Assembly (NCBI GenBank): GCA_964405665.1
Contig: CAYOOT010000009.1
Location: 1-59,005 of the forward strand
Length of the DNA: 59,005 nucleotides
Reading direction: 5' to 3'
From: CAYOOT01 sp964405665
GTDB lineage: Bacteria; Bdellovibrionota_C; UBA2361; SZUA-149; CAZDWZ01
The translations under genes were made by a program, and so were the position numbers. Below are positions 42,322 to 50,554 of the stretch, piece after piece. A model generated the notes under the pieces. That model was given only the letters and a program-made list of their open reading frames with translations. It was not told the origin of the DNA and made no database searches. Position 1 is the stretch's first letter. Each line of letters begins with the position of its first letter.

Positions 42322-44604
42322 ATGAAAAAGAGCTTACTGCTAAAAACTTTCTTTGTTTTTTTCTTATTTTCTATTGCCGGAAGAGTCTTTGCTCAAAGTC
42401 CGGTTCAAGGCTTAGCTCCCGGGAATAAGTATTTTCAAACGGAATTGCTTTTAGATCGTGCGGTATTGCAGCCGACAAATAAAAGTGAATCCCCTGTTGC
42501 TAGAATCGGAGTATTGTTAAAAATAGAAGAAGGTTGGCATACCTACTGGCAAAACAGTGGAGAAGCGGCATTAGCTACCAAAATCTCTTGGCAAATACCC
42601 GAAGGTTGGAAAGTCGATAACCTCAATTGGCCACTGCCAACTAAATTTATCGAAAAAGACGGCCGAGTTACTTATGGCTATAAACATGAAGTTCTTCTTT
42701 GGGCAAATTTGTTTGCTCCGGATGTTATTCCCAATGAAACGCAAAAAATTAAATTATCGACCAGAATTCGTTTGCTCGTCTGTAAAGATATCTGTGTTCC
42801 CGGCGAACAGTTAGTGGAAATGGAAATCCCTTTCTCCGAAACATTGGCCGAAGAGGCTTCGGATAAAATTTCTCTTTTTGAAAAATTTTCCTTACTTTCA
42901 GCAAGGAAAATTGAAAATATCGCTGATTTGAAAAATATTAATATTACTTTCTGGAAGGAAGATTATAATAATCAACAATGGCTAGGATTTTTAATAAAAA
43001 ATCATAATTTTAAAACTGTTGAGAATTTAGGAACAAAAATCCAGGTTTTTCCTTATTTCAATTCTCAATTGAAAGTGATTAATGCTGACGTTCGGATACT
43101 GCAAAATTCTGATATTTTAATTGCCTTCAAAACGGAAGAAAAAATTTCAGCTGACAATCAGCTTTCCGGTGTTTTAAGTTTTTCCGGAGACTTATTAAAT
43201 TCCAATTCGGAAGCCGCAATTGAATGGAATTTGAATCTGAATAAGATTGGTAGCGGTTTTTTTGATTTAAAAACCCTTGCTACACCTGCGGAGAAATTAA
43301 CTTATCGGGTGATTGATAATGGAGAAAAACCCGAAGTTGCAAAACTAAAGGTAGAAAAATCTCAAACCAGCTTGATTATTGCCTTACTTTGTGCGTTTTT
43401 TGGTGGAATGATTCTTAACTTAATGCCTTGTGTGTTGCCCATCATCTCTATAAAAATCATGACTTTCATTGGGCAAGCAAATCACTCCAAGAAAGCGGTC
43501 TTGTTTTCTTGTTTTAGTTTTGCGGCAGGGATTCTTTGCACTTTTCTTGTATTGTCATTAATTGTGATTTTTCTGAGATTAGCTGGGGGCAATGTTGGTT
43601 GGGGATTTCAGTTTCAATATCCAGAATTTGTTTTTGCTTTGCTGATCATAGTCTTCTTTTTAAGTTTGGCCTTTTTTGATTTATATACAATCAATCTTCC
43701 TTTTTTACAGTCAGCTAATCAAGCGGCAACAAAAGCACGAGGGACATTTGCCAAAAATTTCTTTGATGGAGTTTTGGCTACCGCTTTATCTACTCCTTGT
43801 ACTGCACCATTTTTAGGAACAGCCTTGGTTTTTGCTTTTGCTCAACCTCCAATAGTTACCGTTTTATTATTTCAGGCAATAGGTTTGGGACTTGCTTTTC
43901 CTTATGTTTATTTTTCAAGCAGACCGAAACTAATGAAGCTTCTTCCCGCTCCGGGAGATTGGATGTATCACTTTCGGCAATTTATGGGGTTCTTATTACT
44001 GGGAACAGTTTGTTGGCTTTTGTTTATTCTTAATGATCTAACGCAAATTGGGGCTCTCTGGTCTTTGGTAATCCTACTAGTTTTATATTTTTGTGTTTGG
44101 GCGACAAAAATTATTGGCGAATCAAAAATTAGTGATTCTAAGAAAAAAATCTATCAAGGATTAGTGTTGTTGTTATTGCTTATTAGCGGATATTTTAATT
44201 ATCCAAAAATAGTGGCGCGGAAAGGAAAAGAAGTTGTCAGTGTTGTCAATATTCAGTGGCAAGAATATTCTGAAGAAGCTTTGCAAAAAGCCAAAGCAAA
44301 TAAGAAAACTGTTTTTATTGATTTTACTGCCAGTTGGTGCATCACCTGTAAATTCAATGAATATCGAATTATTGATACTTATGAAACTGCTGATGCCATC
44401 GCGCTTTATGATATTGTTCCGCTGAAAGCTGATTGGACTGATGGTAATGAAAAAATCACTAAAGCATTGCAAAGCTATGGAGCAGAAGGTGTGCCCTTAT
44501 ATGTGATTTTGTCTGCAAATCAGCAGGAACCAATTGTTCTTTCTACGCTTCCTTCGCAGGCCAGTTTAATTGAGGCCTTTAAAAAAGCAGCTGAGAAAAA
44601 ATAA
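42322..44604 (+). CDS. dsbD: Protein-disulfide reductase, DsbD/ScsB type
   Basis: A 760-residue inner-membrane protein that carries electrons from cytosolic thioredoxin to the periplasm. Signal peptide 1-24; N-terminal periplasmic domain with CKDIC (C153, C157); membrane domain about 345-600 with the redox cysteines in LNLMPCVLPI (about 369) and LSTPCTAPFLG (about 492); C-terminal thioredoxin domain with WCITC (C672, C675). All six redox cysteines are present. The N-domain, which begins LLLDRAVLQP and is followed by GWHTYWQNSG, is closer to ScsB/DsbC-like corrector domains than to E. coli DsbD-alpha. pgi follows after 8 nt. Confidence 0.9.
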   Translation: MKKSLLLKTFFVFFLFSIAGRVFAQSPVQGLAPGNKYFQTELLLDRAVLQPTNKSESPVARIGVLLKIEEGWHTYWQNSGEAALATKISWQIPEGWKVDNLNWPLPTKFIEKDGRVTYGYKHEVLLWANLFAPDVIPNETQKIKLSTRIRLLVCKDICVPGEQLVEMEIPFSETLAEEASDKISLFEKFSLLSARKIENIADLKNINITFWKEDYNNQQWLGFLIKNHNFKTVENLGTKIQVFPYFNSQLKVINADVRILQNSDILIAFKTEEKISADNQLSGVLSFSGDLLNSNSEAAIEWNLNLNKIGSGFFDLKTLATPAEKLTYRVIDNGEKPEVAKLKVEKSQTSLIIALLCAFFGGMILNLMPCVLPIISIKIMTFIGQANHSKKAVLFSCFSFAAGILCTFLVLSLIVIFLRLAGGNVGWGFQFQYPEFVFALLIIVFFLSLAFFDLYTINLPFLQSANQAATKARGTFAKNFFDGVLATALSTPCTAPFLGTALVFAFAQPPIVTVLLFQAIGLGLAFPYVYFSSRPKLMKLLPAPGDWMYHFRQFMGFLLLGTVCWLLFILNDLTQIGALWSLVILLVLYFCVWATKIIGESKISDSKKKIYQGLVLLLLLISGYFNYPKIVARKGKEVVSVVNIQWQEYSEEALQKAKANKKTVFIDFTASWCITCKFNEYRIIDTYETADAIALYDIVPLKADWTDGNEKITKALQSYGAEGVPLYVILSANQQEPIVLSTLPSQASLIEAFKKAAEKK

Positions 44605-44612
44605 GGATATTT

Positions 44613-46217
44613 ATGAGCAACATTTTATGGCAAAGATATTGTAAATATTTAAAAGTTTATCCAGAACTTAATTTTACATTGGATATCAGCAGAATGCGTT
44701 TTGCGGATAATTTTTTTGAAAAAACTAAAGTTGCTGCGGAAAAAGCAATTGTCGAGATGAAGAAATTGGAAAGTGGTGCTTTGGCCAATCCCGATGAGCA
44801 GAGAATGGTGGGACATTATTGGCTAAGAAACTCAAGTCTTGCTCCTAGCAATGATCTAAAAGTTGCCATTGAAAAAGAAATCAAAAAAATTAAAGATTTT
44901 GCTGAAAAAATCCATTCCGGAACAATTAAAACACCCGGCAATGAACTTTATGAAAATTTGGTTATCATCGGCATTGGTGGTTCAGCCTTAGGTCCGCAAT
45001 TGGTCTCTGATTGCTTAGGAACGACAAAAGATAAAATTAAAACTTATTTTTGCGACAATACTGATCCTGATGGGATTCAAAGAATAATTGAAATTTTGGG
45101 AAAAAACCTGGCGCAAACCTTACTTTTGGCAATTTCTAAATCCGGCGGTACTTTGGAAACAAGAAATGGTGAACTGGAATTTCATGCCGCCTATAAAAAA
45201 CTGGGACTTAATTTCGCAAAACATATTGTGGCCGTTACTTGTGAGGGAAGTAAACTTGATTTACAAGCAAAAAAAGAAGGTTGGCTGGAAAATTTTTATT
45301 TATGGGACTGGGTGGGAGGAAGAACCTCTCTTTTTTCTGCAGTGGGATTGCTCCCTGCCGCTTTGCAGGGATTAGATCTTGACGCCTTTTTAGCAGGCGC
45401 CAAAGAAATGGATCAATTGACTAGAACAAAGCCCAGGGAAGACAACCCGGCAATGCTTCTTGCTTTAATGTGGTATTTTGCCGGAGAAGGAAAAGGTAAA
45501 AAAGATATGGTGATTTTACCTTATAAGGACAGATTGGTTCTTTTCAGTAAGTATCTTCAACAACTGGTAATGGAATCAATTGGTAAGGAAAAAGATCTGA
45601 ATGGAGAAATTGTCAATCAAGGAATTGCCGTCTATGGCAATAAGGGTTCTACCGATCAACATGCTTATGTTCAGCAGTTAAGAGACGGTTTAAATAATTT
45701 CTTTGCCACTTTCATTCAAATATTATCTGATTATACTTGTCCACCAGCCTCTGCACCTCTGGAGGTAGATCCTAATGTAACTTCCGGAGATTACTTGCAA
45801 GGATTTTTCCTGGGAACAAGGAAAGCTTTGTATGAAAATAATCGGGACTCGATAACAATTGCTTTTGAGCAATTAACTCCAAAAACCTTAGGAGCATTAA
45901 TTGCACTTTATGAGCGTGCCGTAAGTTTTTATGCGACCTTGGTAAATATCAATGCTTATCACCAGCCCGGTGTGGAAGCAGGTAAAAAAGCCGCAGCTCA
46001 GGTAATTGATATTAAGAAGAAAATTCTAACGTGCAAAGAATTTGCCAATTCCAAAGAATCTGCGTTAAGTGCCGAAGGAATTGCCAATAAAATTAATTGT
46101 GCCGAAGAAGTAGAAACAGTTTTTAAGATTTTGGAGCATCTTTCGGCAAATAAATATGCCAAGGTATCGAGGATTGGCAACGCTAATGTTGCTGAAATTA
46201 AATTTTATTTTGTGTAG
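44613..46217 (+). CDS. pgi: Glucose-6-phosphate isomerase
   Basis: Interconverts glucose-6-phosphate and fructose-6-phosphate in glycolysis and gluconeogenesis. The 534 residues contain the sugar-phosphate binding segments VIIGIGGSALGPQLVSD and AISKSGGTLETRNG, the catalytic region with GSTDQHAYVQQLRDG, and a helical C-terminus with NAYHQPGVEAGKKAA. The length is at the upper end but normal for the cyanobacterial-type Pgi. The ATG lies 8 nt after the dsbD-like stop, so the genes are co-transcribed. The TAG stop is the TAG of the GTAGGAGC repeat end at 46214, so the repeat defines the C-terminus. Confidence 0.95.
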   Translation: MSNILWQRYCKYLKVYPELNFTLDISRMRFADNFFEKTKVAAEKAIVEMKKLESGALANPDEQRMVGHYWLRNSSLAPSNDLKVAIEKEIKKIKDFAEKIHSGTIKTPGNELYENLVIIGIGGSALGPQLVSDCLGTTKDKIKTYFCDNTDPDGIQRIIEILGKNLAQTLLLAISKSGGTLETRNGELEFHAAYKKLGLNFAKHIVAVTCEGSKLDLQAKKEGWLENFYLWDWVGGRTSLFSAVGLLPAALQGLDLDAFLAGAKEMDQLTRTKPREDNPAMLLALMWYFAGEGKGKKDMVILPYKDRLVLFSKYLQQLVMESIGKEKDLNGEIVNQGIAVYGNKGSTDQHAYVQQLRDGLNNFFATFIQILSDYTCPPASAPLEVDPNVTSGDYLQGFFLGTRKALYENNRDSITIAFEQLTPKTLGALIALYERAVSFYATLVNINAYHQPGVEAGKKAAAQVIDIKKKILTCKEFANSKESALSAEGIANKINCAEEVETVFKILEHLSANKYAKVSRIGNANVAEIKFYFV

Positions 46218-46380
46218 GAGCAGCCTTTATGGTTGGCTATTACCCACAAGTACCAATTTCCTATTCTCAGCCTTCATCTCAGTCTTGGCCATGGCCAAGA
46301 CTGAGATGAAGGCTGAGACTGAAAACAGAGAAATTTGTACTTGTGGGTGATAGTTAGATTGTATGCCCGCCCCTATTATA
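46213..46380. repeat. Composite repeat: GTAGGAGCAG arms around a long palindrome
   Basis: The outer arms GTAGGAGCAGCC...GGTTGG and GCCCGCCCCTA are degenerate ends of the GTAGGGGCAGG family. Between them sits a palindrome of about 117 nt (46237-46353), centred on CTTGGCCATGGCCAAG, with arms containing CAGCCTTCATCTCAGTCTTG and CAAGACTGAGATGAAGGCTG. One arm of this inner repeat recurs at 1-66. The structure suggests one repeat inserted into another. It also provides the pgi stop codon. Confidence 0.85.
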
Positions 46381-46404
46381 CAACCATTACATTTTAAAAT
46401 TTTT

Positions 46405-46638
46405 TTAAAATTCGCTATCTTTACTTTTGCTGCTGATAATTATCGATTCATTAAGTAGAGGCAAAACAGTCTTACACTGGGAAACTTTATTGCGTACATA
46501 TTGACGAAAGCGCATTCGTAAAGGTTTTTGAACAGCAGTTATAAAAGGATTATCAAAGCGCTCGATTTCCCATTTTGCTTGTAATAACATTTCATGGAAA
46601 TCTTGTTTTAAGACTGTATTCTCTCTGAGGCTTGCCAT
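46405..46638 (-). CDS. Small hypothetical protein
   Basis: A 77-residue protein, basic in the middle (KPLRMRFRQYVRNK), with no signal peptide or membrane segment. The first 50 residues are probably helical. No family recognised. It stands alone on the minus strand between the pgi repeat and the lipoprotein gene, with a 184-nt gap upstream that shows nothing I can name beyond the hairpin at 46783-46802. Confidence 0.5.
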   Translation of the reverse strand: MASLRENTVLKQDFHEMLLQAKWEIERFDNPFITAVQKPLRMRFRQYVRNKVSQCKTVLPLLNESIIISSKSKDSEF

Positions 46639-46782
46639 AAAATTATCTCCAATTACCCATTTAAAGTATTCTTAAGAAACCTTTAAAAACCTAAGATCAA
46701 ATGAACAGCCGAGATAGTATTACTACAACTAACTTTAAGTTGTAAGATTACGCCTTAAATTTTAACTAAGCAAACAAATTTC

Positions 46783-46802
46783 TCTAGAATAAGCATTCTA
46801 GA
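46783..46802. terminator. Perfect 8-bp hairpin after the small lipoprotein gene
   Basis: TCTAGAAT-AAGC-ATTCTAGA lies 20 nt past the lipoprotein stop on the minus strand. The stem is AT-rich and the following T-run is poor, so a terminator role is tentative. Confidence 0.35.
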
Positions 46803-46822
46803 AATGTAAAAAGTTATTGTAA

Positions 46823-47008
46823 TTAGTAATTTTTGATTTCCGCTCGGGGGTGATAAATATCTTGGCAGCGACTTTTAACGCATTTGTTGCCATAGAGACA
46901 ATCTACATGAGACTGGCAAAAACCTTCAGGGGGCTTTGGTTTTTCTTCCGCAGAACAAGCTACTTGTGTAGAAACTGCAATTAAAAATAATAAAAAAGAT
47001 TTTTTCAT
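46823..47008 (-). CDS. Small Cys-rich lipoprotein
   Basis: A 61-residue precursor with a lipoprotein signal: MKK, a hydrophobic core, then QVA-C18. The mature 44 residues carry the spacing C-x5-C-x5-C-x4-C (CQSHVDCLYGNKCVKSRC), a knot-like motif also seen in many short exported proteins of deltaproteobacteria. It would sit on the membrane and be stabilised by disulfides. AAGGAG precedes the ATG at good distance. It follows rimO by 20 nt in the lolA-rimO unit. Confidence 0.75.
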   Translation of the reverse strand: MKKSFLLFLIAVSTQVACSAEEKPKPPEGFCQSHVDCLYGNKCVKSRCQDIYHPRAEIKNY

Positions 47009-47028
47009 ATATCGCTCCTTTTTCTAGA

Positions 47029-48537
47029 TTAAAATTCTTTTACTGCCAGTAATTTTCCCACCAAATCATAACCCGCTACTTCTGTAATTTCAACTTCTGC
47101 AAATTTACCCAAGAAGTTCTTAATTTCTAAGCCTGCTTTTATTTTTTTCAAGAATTCTGGAGAAAGATTGTTGATTATTATTTCACCATCGGTCTCCGGT
47201 GCTTGCCAAGCTGCTCGAGCAGTTAATAATTGTTTACTATCCTCATGAAAATTTTCTAAGAGAACATTTAATTTTTTTCCGAGAAAGCTGACATTTCTTT
47301 TTTCTACTAAATCTTGTTGTGCGAGCATAATTTTTTCTCGGCGTTCCTGTTTGATTTTTTCGGGAACTTGATCGGGAAAGGAAAAAGCTTTTGCTTCCGC
47401 TTCATTAGAATAAGTAAAAGCGCCGACATGAGTAAAATATCCTTCTTTAACAAAACCTTCCAAAGAAGAAACGTCTGCTTCGGTTTCTCCGGGAAAACCT
47501 AGTACAAAAGTAGTTCTTAAGGCTAAATTGGGGGCAACTTTTTTGATTTGTTCGATTAAGCCTCTGGTGCCTTTTTCTCCCAGTGGTCGGTTCATTCGTT
47601 TTAAAACCGCATTGCTAATATGCTGCAAGGGCAAATCAAGATAATTACAGACCACTTTTGAATCCAGAATTGCTTTAAGCAATTCTTCATTTACACCTAT
47701 GGGATAAGCGTAGAGCAGTCGCAGCCAAAAGTTTTTATCTAGTGAATTTATTTGTTTTAGCAGATCAAGAAGCAAGGGTTTTTTATTGCTGGAAAGATCC
47801 ACGCCATAAGCCGTTAAATCTTGAGCTACTAAATTTACTTCTTTTACTCCATCTTCAACTAATCCTTTTATTTCGTTAAATACTGAGCTGACCGGTCGGG
47901 AGCGAAAAGCTCCGCGAATTTTCGGGATGATACAAAAGGCACAGGGGCGATCGCAGCCTTCAGAAATTTTAACATAAGAAGTGTGTCCGAGTGTGGAGCG
48001 AATTCTCGGCATTGATTCGTCATAAATAAAATAAGGTCTTCTTGATTCATTAAAAGTGTTGTCTGAAGTTTCTTCGTCATCGGCAACTGTTAAAAGTTCA
48101 TCTGTGGAAATAAAACGATCTACTTCCGGCAATGATTTTGCGAGATCCGCCCGATAGCGCTCAACCATACATCCGGCAACAACCAGTTTGCGGCAACGAC
48201 CTGTTTCTTTATATTTGGCAAGTTCCAGAATTTTATCAATTCCTTCTTTAACCGCTGATTCTAAAAAAGCACAGGTATTAACAATTATTAAATCCGCCTG
48301 TTCTGCATCAGTGATTAAACGAAATCCTTTCTGTTTTAAAACACCCAGCATCACTTCCGAATCAACCAGATTTTTAGCACAACCCAATGTCACCAAGGCA
48401 ACATTTCCGGAAAAGTCTTTATTTGCTAGTAAACTAGGTTCTTCCTTAACACTGGCAACTCTTCCAGAAGAAAAACTACAGGCATCTCCCCTTTTCGTTT
48501 TTTGATCATCGACGATTGTTAAAGTTTTTCTGCTCAT
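47029..48537 (-). CDS. rimO: Ribosomal protein S12 methylthiotransferase
   Basis: A radical-SAM enzyme that adds a methylthio group to Asp88 of ribosomal protein S12. The UPF0004 domain begins VALVTLGCAKNLVDSE near residue 47 with cluster cysteines, the radical-SAM triad is in CDRPCAFC near residue 195, and a TRAM domain ends the protein. RimO usually has about 440 residues; this one has 502, with about 45 extra N-terminal residues rich in charge. The ATG lies 3 nt after the lolA stop, so the long form is probably real. MiaB is excluded by the VALVTLGCAKN form and the overall motif set. Confidence 0.92.
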   Translation of the reverse strand: MSRKTLTIVDDQKTKRGDACSFSSGRVASVKEEPSLLANKDFSGNVALVTLGCAKNLVDSEVMLGVLKQKGFRLITDAEQADLIIVNTCAFLESAVKEGIDKILELAKYKETGRCRKLVVAGCMVERYRADLAKSLPEVDRFISTDELLTVADDEETSDNTFNESRRPYFIYDESMPRIRSTLGHTSYVKISEGCDRPCAFCIIPKIRGAFRSRPVSSVFNEIKGLVEDGVKEVNLVAQDLTAYGVDLSSNKKPLLLDLLKQINSLDKNFWLRLLYAYPIGVNEELLKAILDSKVVCNYLDLPLQHISNAVLKRMNRPLGEKGTRGLIEQIKKVAPNLALRTTFVLGFPGETEADVSSLEGFVKEGYFTHVGAFTYSNEAEAKAFSFPDQVPEKIKQERREKIMLAQQDLVEKRNVSFLGKKLNVLLENFHEDSKQLLTARAAWQAPETDGEIIINNLSPEFLKKIKAGLEIKNFLGKFAEVEITEVAGYDLVGKLLAVKEF

Positions 48538-48540
48538 AGC

Positions 48541-49242
48541 TTATTCTTCTTCCTCACTTCTTTGATCAATGATGTCTGTTCCCTTGGGGATATCAAAGGC
48601 AAATTCTTTGTCATCAAGTTTGATTTTTGTGTCAATTTTAAAAAATTGAACTTTAGTTTCATTTCCCCCACTGTCAATGATCCTTGCACCTTTAGGAAAA
48701 TAATCATTTTTATCAACTAAGAGATAAAATTCACTCAAGGAGTCACTTTTAGTATTGGGATTAAGTTTTAACAGAAATCCATCTGTAGTTTCACATAACT
48801 CTTGCATTTTAAAATCTTTTGCTAATTTTCCAACGCCCAACAAAAAAGAAAGAGGAATTTCAGAACTAAATGAAGTGTTTAAATTTCTAATGGTCACTTG
48901 TTTTTCTTTTGGTTGATACCAGTAAACAACTTTACCTGTACTAACAAATGCTTGTTCATCAGGAGCAAAATATTGCCAATTCATTTTGCCTGGTTTTTGA
49001 TAACAAAGAGTCCCTTTACTTTCTTGCCATTCATCAGCTCCAATAAAATAGGATTGCTGAACAAACCCCGATTGGAAGTTCTCTATCTTTTGATAATTAG
49101 CCTCCACTTGAGAAAGAATATTGGAAGTGCCGACGGGCATTTTTTTTTCACATAAAAATGATTCTGCAGCCGCAAAAGTATTCAGAGCAAAAAACTGCGC
49201 CATTTGAAGGATAAATAATAATTTTAAAATAATTTTTTTCAT
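48541..49242 (-). CDS. lolA: Outer-membrane lipoprotein carrier LolA
   Basis: A periplasmic chaperone that ferries lipoproteins from LolCDE to the outer membrane. Signal peptide about 1-25 (ending FAA), then the typical start with ILSQVEANYQKIENFQSGF and the incomplete beta-barrel with GKMNWQY and VYWYQPKEKQVTIRNLN. The length of 233 is slightly above average. Forms the lolA-rimO-lipoprotein cluster, itself opposite the pal gene, so lipoprotein transport and a major lipoprotein face each other. Confidence 0.9.
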   Translation of the reverse strand: MKKIILKLLFILQMAQFFALNTFAAAESFLCEKKMPVGTSNILSQVEANYQKIENFQSGFVQQSYFIGADEWQESKGTLCYQKPGKMNWQYFAPDEQAFVSTGKVVYWYQPKEKQVTIRNLNTSFSSEIPLSFLLGVGKLAKDFKMQELCETTDGFLLKLNPNTKSDSLSEFYLLVDKNDYFPKGARIIDSGGNETKVQFFKIDTKIKLDDKEFAFDIPKGTDIIDQRSEEEE

Positions 49243-49361
49243 GAAAATAATCTAAAGGGTCAAGGTTTATATCAGAAACTTCCCCTTTTGGACAGTATCA
49301 AAGGTCACATTATTTCTAGGCTTTTTTGGATATATTTTAAAACTTTAAAGTAGCTAATTTT

Positions 49362-49385
49362 AGCCAGCTTTGGTAAAAGCTGGCT
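49362..49385. promoter_or_regulatory. Perfect 10-bp hairpin in the lolA/pal divergent region
   Basis: AGCCAGCTTT-GGTA-AAAGCTGGCT is a perfect stem with a tetraloop, 42 nt before the pal ATG, in the 184-nt divergent gap. No T-tract follows, so it may be an operator or a leader structure. Confidence 0.5.
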
Positions 49386-49407
49386 CTGTTACTTAATAAA
49401 CCGTAAT

Positions 49408-49422
49408 TTCTAGGGATTTAAA
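49408..49422. repeat. Left half of a 15-bp inverted repeat flanking pal
   Basis: TTCTAGGGATTTAAA ends 4 nt before the pal ATG and overlaps its AGGG ribosome-site candidate. Its exact inverted copy is at 49955-49969. Confidence 0.7.
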
Positions 49423-49426
49423 TTAT

Positions 49427-49948
49427 ATGACTATCTGCAGAACCTTAATAATTTTAGCTTTAATTTCAAACATCGCTTGTTCCAGTTCTTCAAAAAATAA
49501 AGATTCGGAACTTGATGGTTCAGGCGGAGTAAGTGATCAAGATCTGGCTTTAGAGCAAAATAGATTTGGTTCAGGTGCTATTCCAAAAGCAATAGAAGGA
49601 ACAACATTTCCTGATGTGCACTTTGATTATGATTCTGCGGTTGTCAAAGACGAAGACCGAGAAATAGTTAGAAGTAATGCTAAACTTTTAGCATCGGACC
49701 CTAGTGTCAGTATGGAATTAGAAGGGCATTGTGACAAACGCGGAACTGCCGAATATAACTTAGCTCTTGGAGAAGAAAGAGCAAAAGCAGTTGCAGCATT
49801 GTTAGTTAGTTTTGGTGCCAGCTCTGATCAATTAAGCACAATCAGTTACGGTGAGGAAATTCCTTTAGATCCAGCTGATAATGATTCAGCCTATGCTAAA
49901 AATAGAAGAGTGCATTTTGCTGCATTTCGCAAAGGCGAGAAGAAATAA
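49427..49948 (+). CDS. pal: Peptidoglycan-associated lipoprotein (Pal/OmpA-C)
   Basis: A 173-residue outer-membrane lipoprotein that holds the peptidoglycan through an OmpA-like domain. The signal peptide ends NIA-C18, the linker is Ser/Gly-rich and the domain starts with FPDVHFDYDSAVVKDEDRE. The diaminopimelate-binding residues lie in LEGHCDKRGTAEYNLALGE (Asp and Arg), with GEEIPLDPADN and KNRRVHF at the end. In E. coli Pal works with Tol proteins at constriction; no tol genes are here, so it may be one of several Pal-like proteins. A 15-bp inverted repeat brackets the gene. Confidence 0.92.
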   Translation: MTICRTLIILALISNIACSSSSKNKDSELDGSGGVSDQDLALEQNRFGSGAIPKAIEGTTFPDVHFDYDSAVVKDEDREIVRSNAKLLASDPSVSMELEGHCDKRGTAEYNLALGEERAKAVAALLVSFGASSDQLSTISYGEEIPLDPADNDSAYAKNRRVHFAAFRKGEKK

Positions 49949-49954
49949 TTAAGC

Positions 49955-49969
49955 TTTAAATCCCTAGAA
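49955..49969. repeat. Right half of the 15-bp inverted repeat flanking pal
   Basis: TTTAAATCCCTAGAA begins 6 nt after the pal stop. In the mRNA it could pair with 49408-49422 and cover the ribosome site. Confidence 0.7.
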
Positions 49970-49994
49970 CTTAGTTTTCTGAAGATCATATTTC

Positions 49995-50146
49995 ACTCTG
50001 GACCGCGGACGTCTTCGTCCGCAGCAGGCAGCTGCTTTGACATCCAAAGATTTAATTAATCCGAATTCTAAATAAATCTGGAATAATAACAGTTATAGAT
50101 TTCCATCTAGCTGCATGCTGCGGACGAGGACGTCCGCGGTCCAGTG
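49995..50146. repeat. MITE-like element, second copy of the CTGGA..GCGGACG family
   Basis: About 152 nt with ends CTGGACCGCGGACGTC...GCAG and CTGC...GACGTCCGCGGTCCAG. The ends match those of 37790-37942 apart from a few bases, and the lengths are nearly equal, but the interiors differ. It follows pal. Confidence 0.8.
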
Positions 50147-50221
50147 AAAGTTGGTCGTTGCACGAATTTAAGATTACTAATCTCAATGACGATATCTTTG
50201 TAATAATTGAACAATAAGTTT

Positions 50222-50530
50222 ATGAATATTGAAATAATCTCTGCCTCAGGCGAAATAACAAAACTTGGATTATTTCTTTTGTTTTTTGTTAATATCCCAT
50301 TATTTATTTACTTTTTTAAATTTTTCTTTAGATCTGAAGAAGATTTGACAGAGAGTATATTCGCTACTTTTAGTCTTTATTTTACTCCTTTTCTTATGTT
50401 CGATAAAGGAGATCTTTTTGAAATAATTACTAAAATTTTATTCTTGATAGGCTATATCTTTGCTTGCACAATCTGTTTTTTTATTGAGTACGGCATTATA
50501 CTTTTTTTATTAAGTGGAGTTCTTAACTAA
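50222..50530 (+). CDS. Small membrane protein, hypothetical
   Basis: A 102-residue protein counted from ATG 50222; the frame also opens at TTG 50207. Three hydrophobic segments (about 17-32, 48-56 as a shorter one, 65-98) suggest an inner-membrane protein rich in Phe, Ile and Leu. No family recognised. It stands alone between the repeat and the convergent regulator gene. The coding assignment rests on length and hydrophobic pattern only. Confidence 0.4.
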   Translation: MNIEIISASGEITKLGLFLLFFVNIPLFIYFFKFFFRSEEDLTESIFATFSLYFTPFLMFDKGDLFEIITKILFLIGYIFACTICFFIEYGIILFLLSGVLN

Positions 50531-50554
50531 ACTTTGAAAGAAGTTAAAACTTAA

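Noticed and set aside
48541..48716. Separate short gene on the minus strand at the lolA end
   Set aside because: It is an alternative frame within lolA, with no independent start signal.
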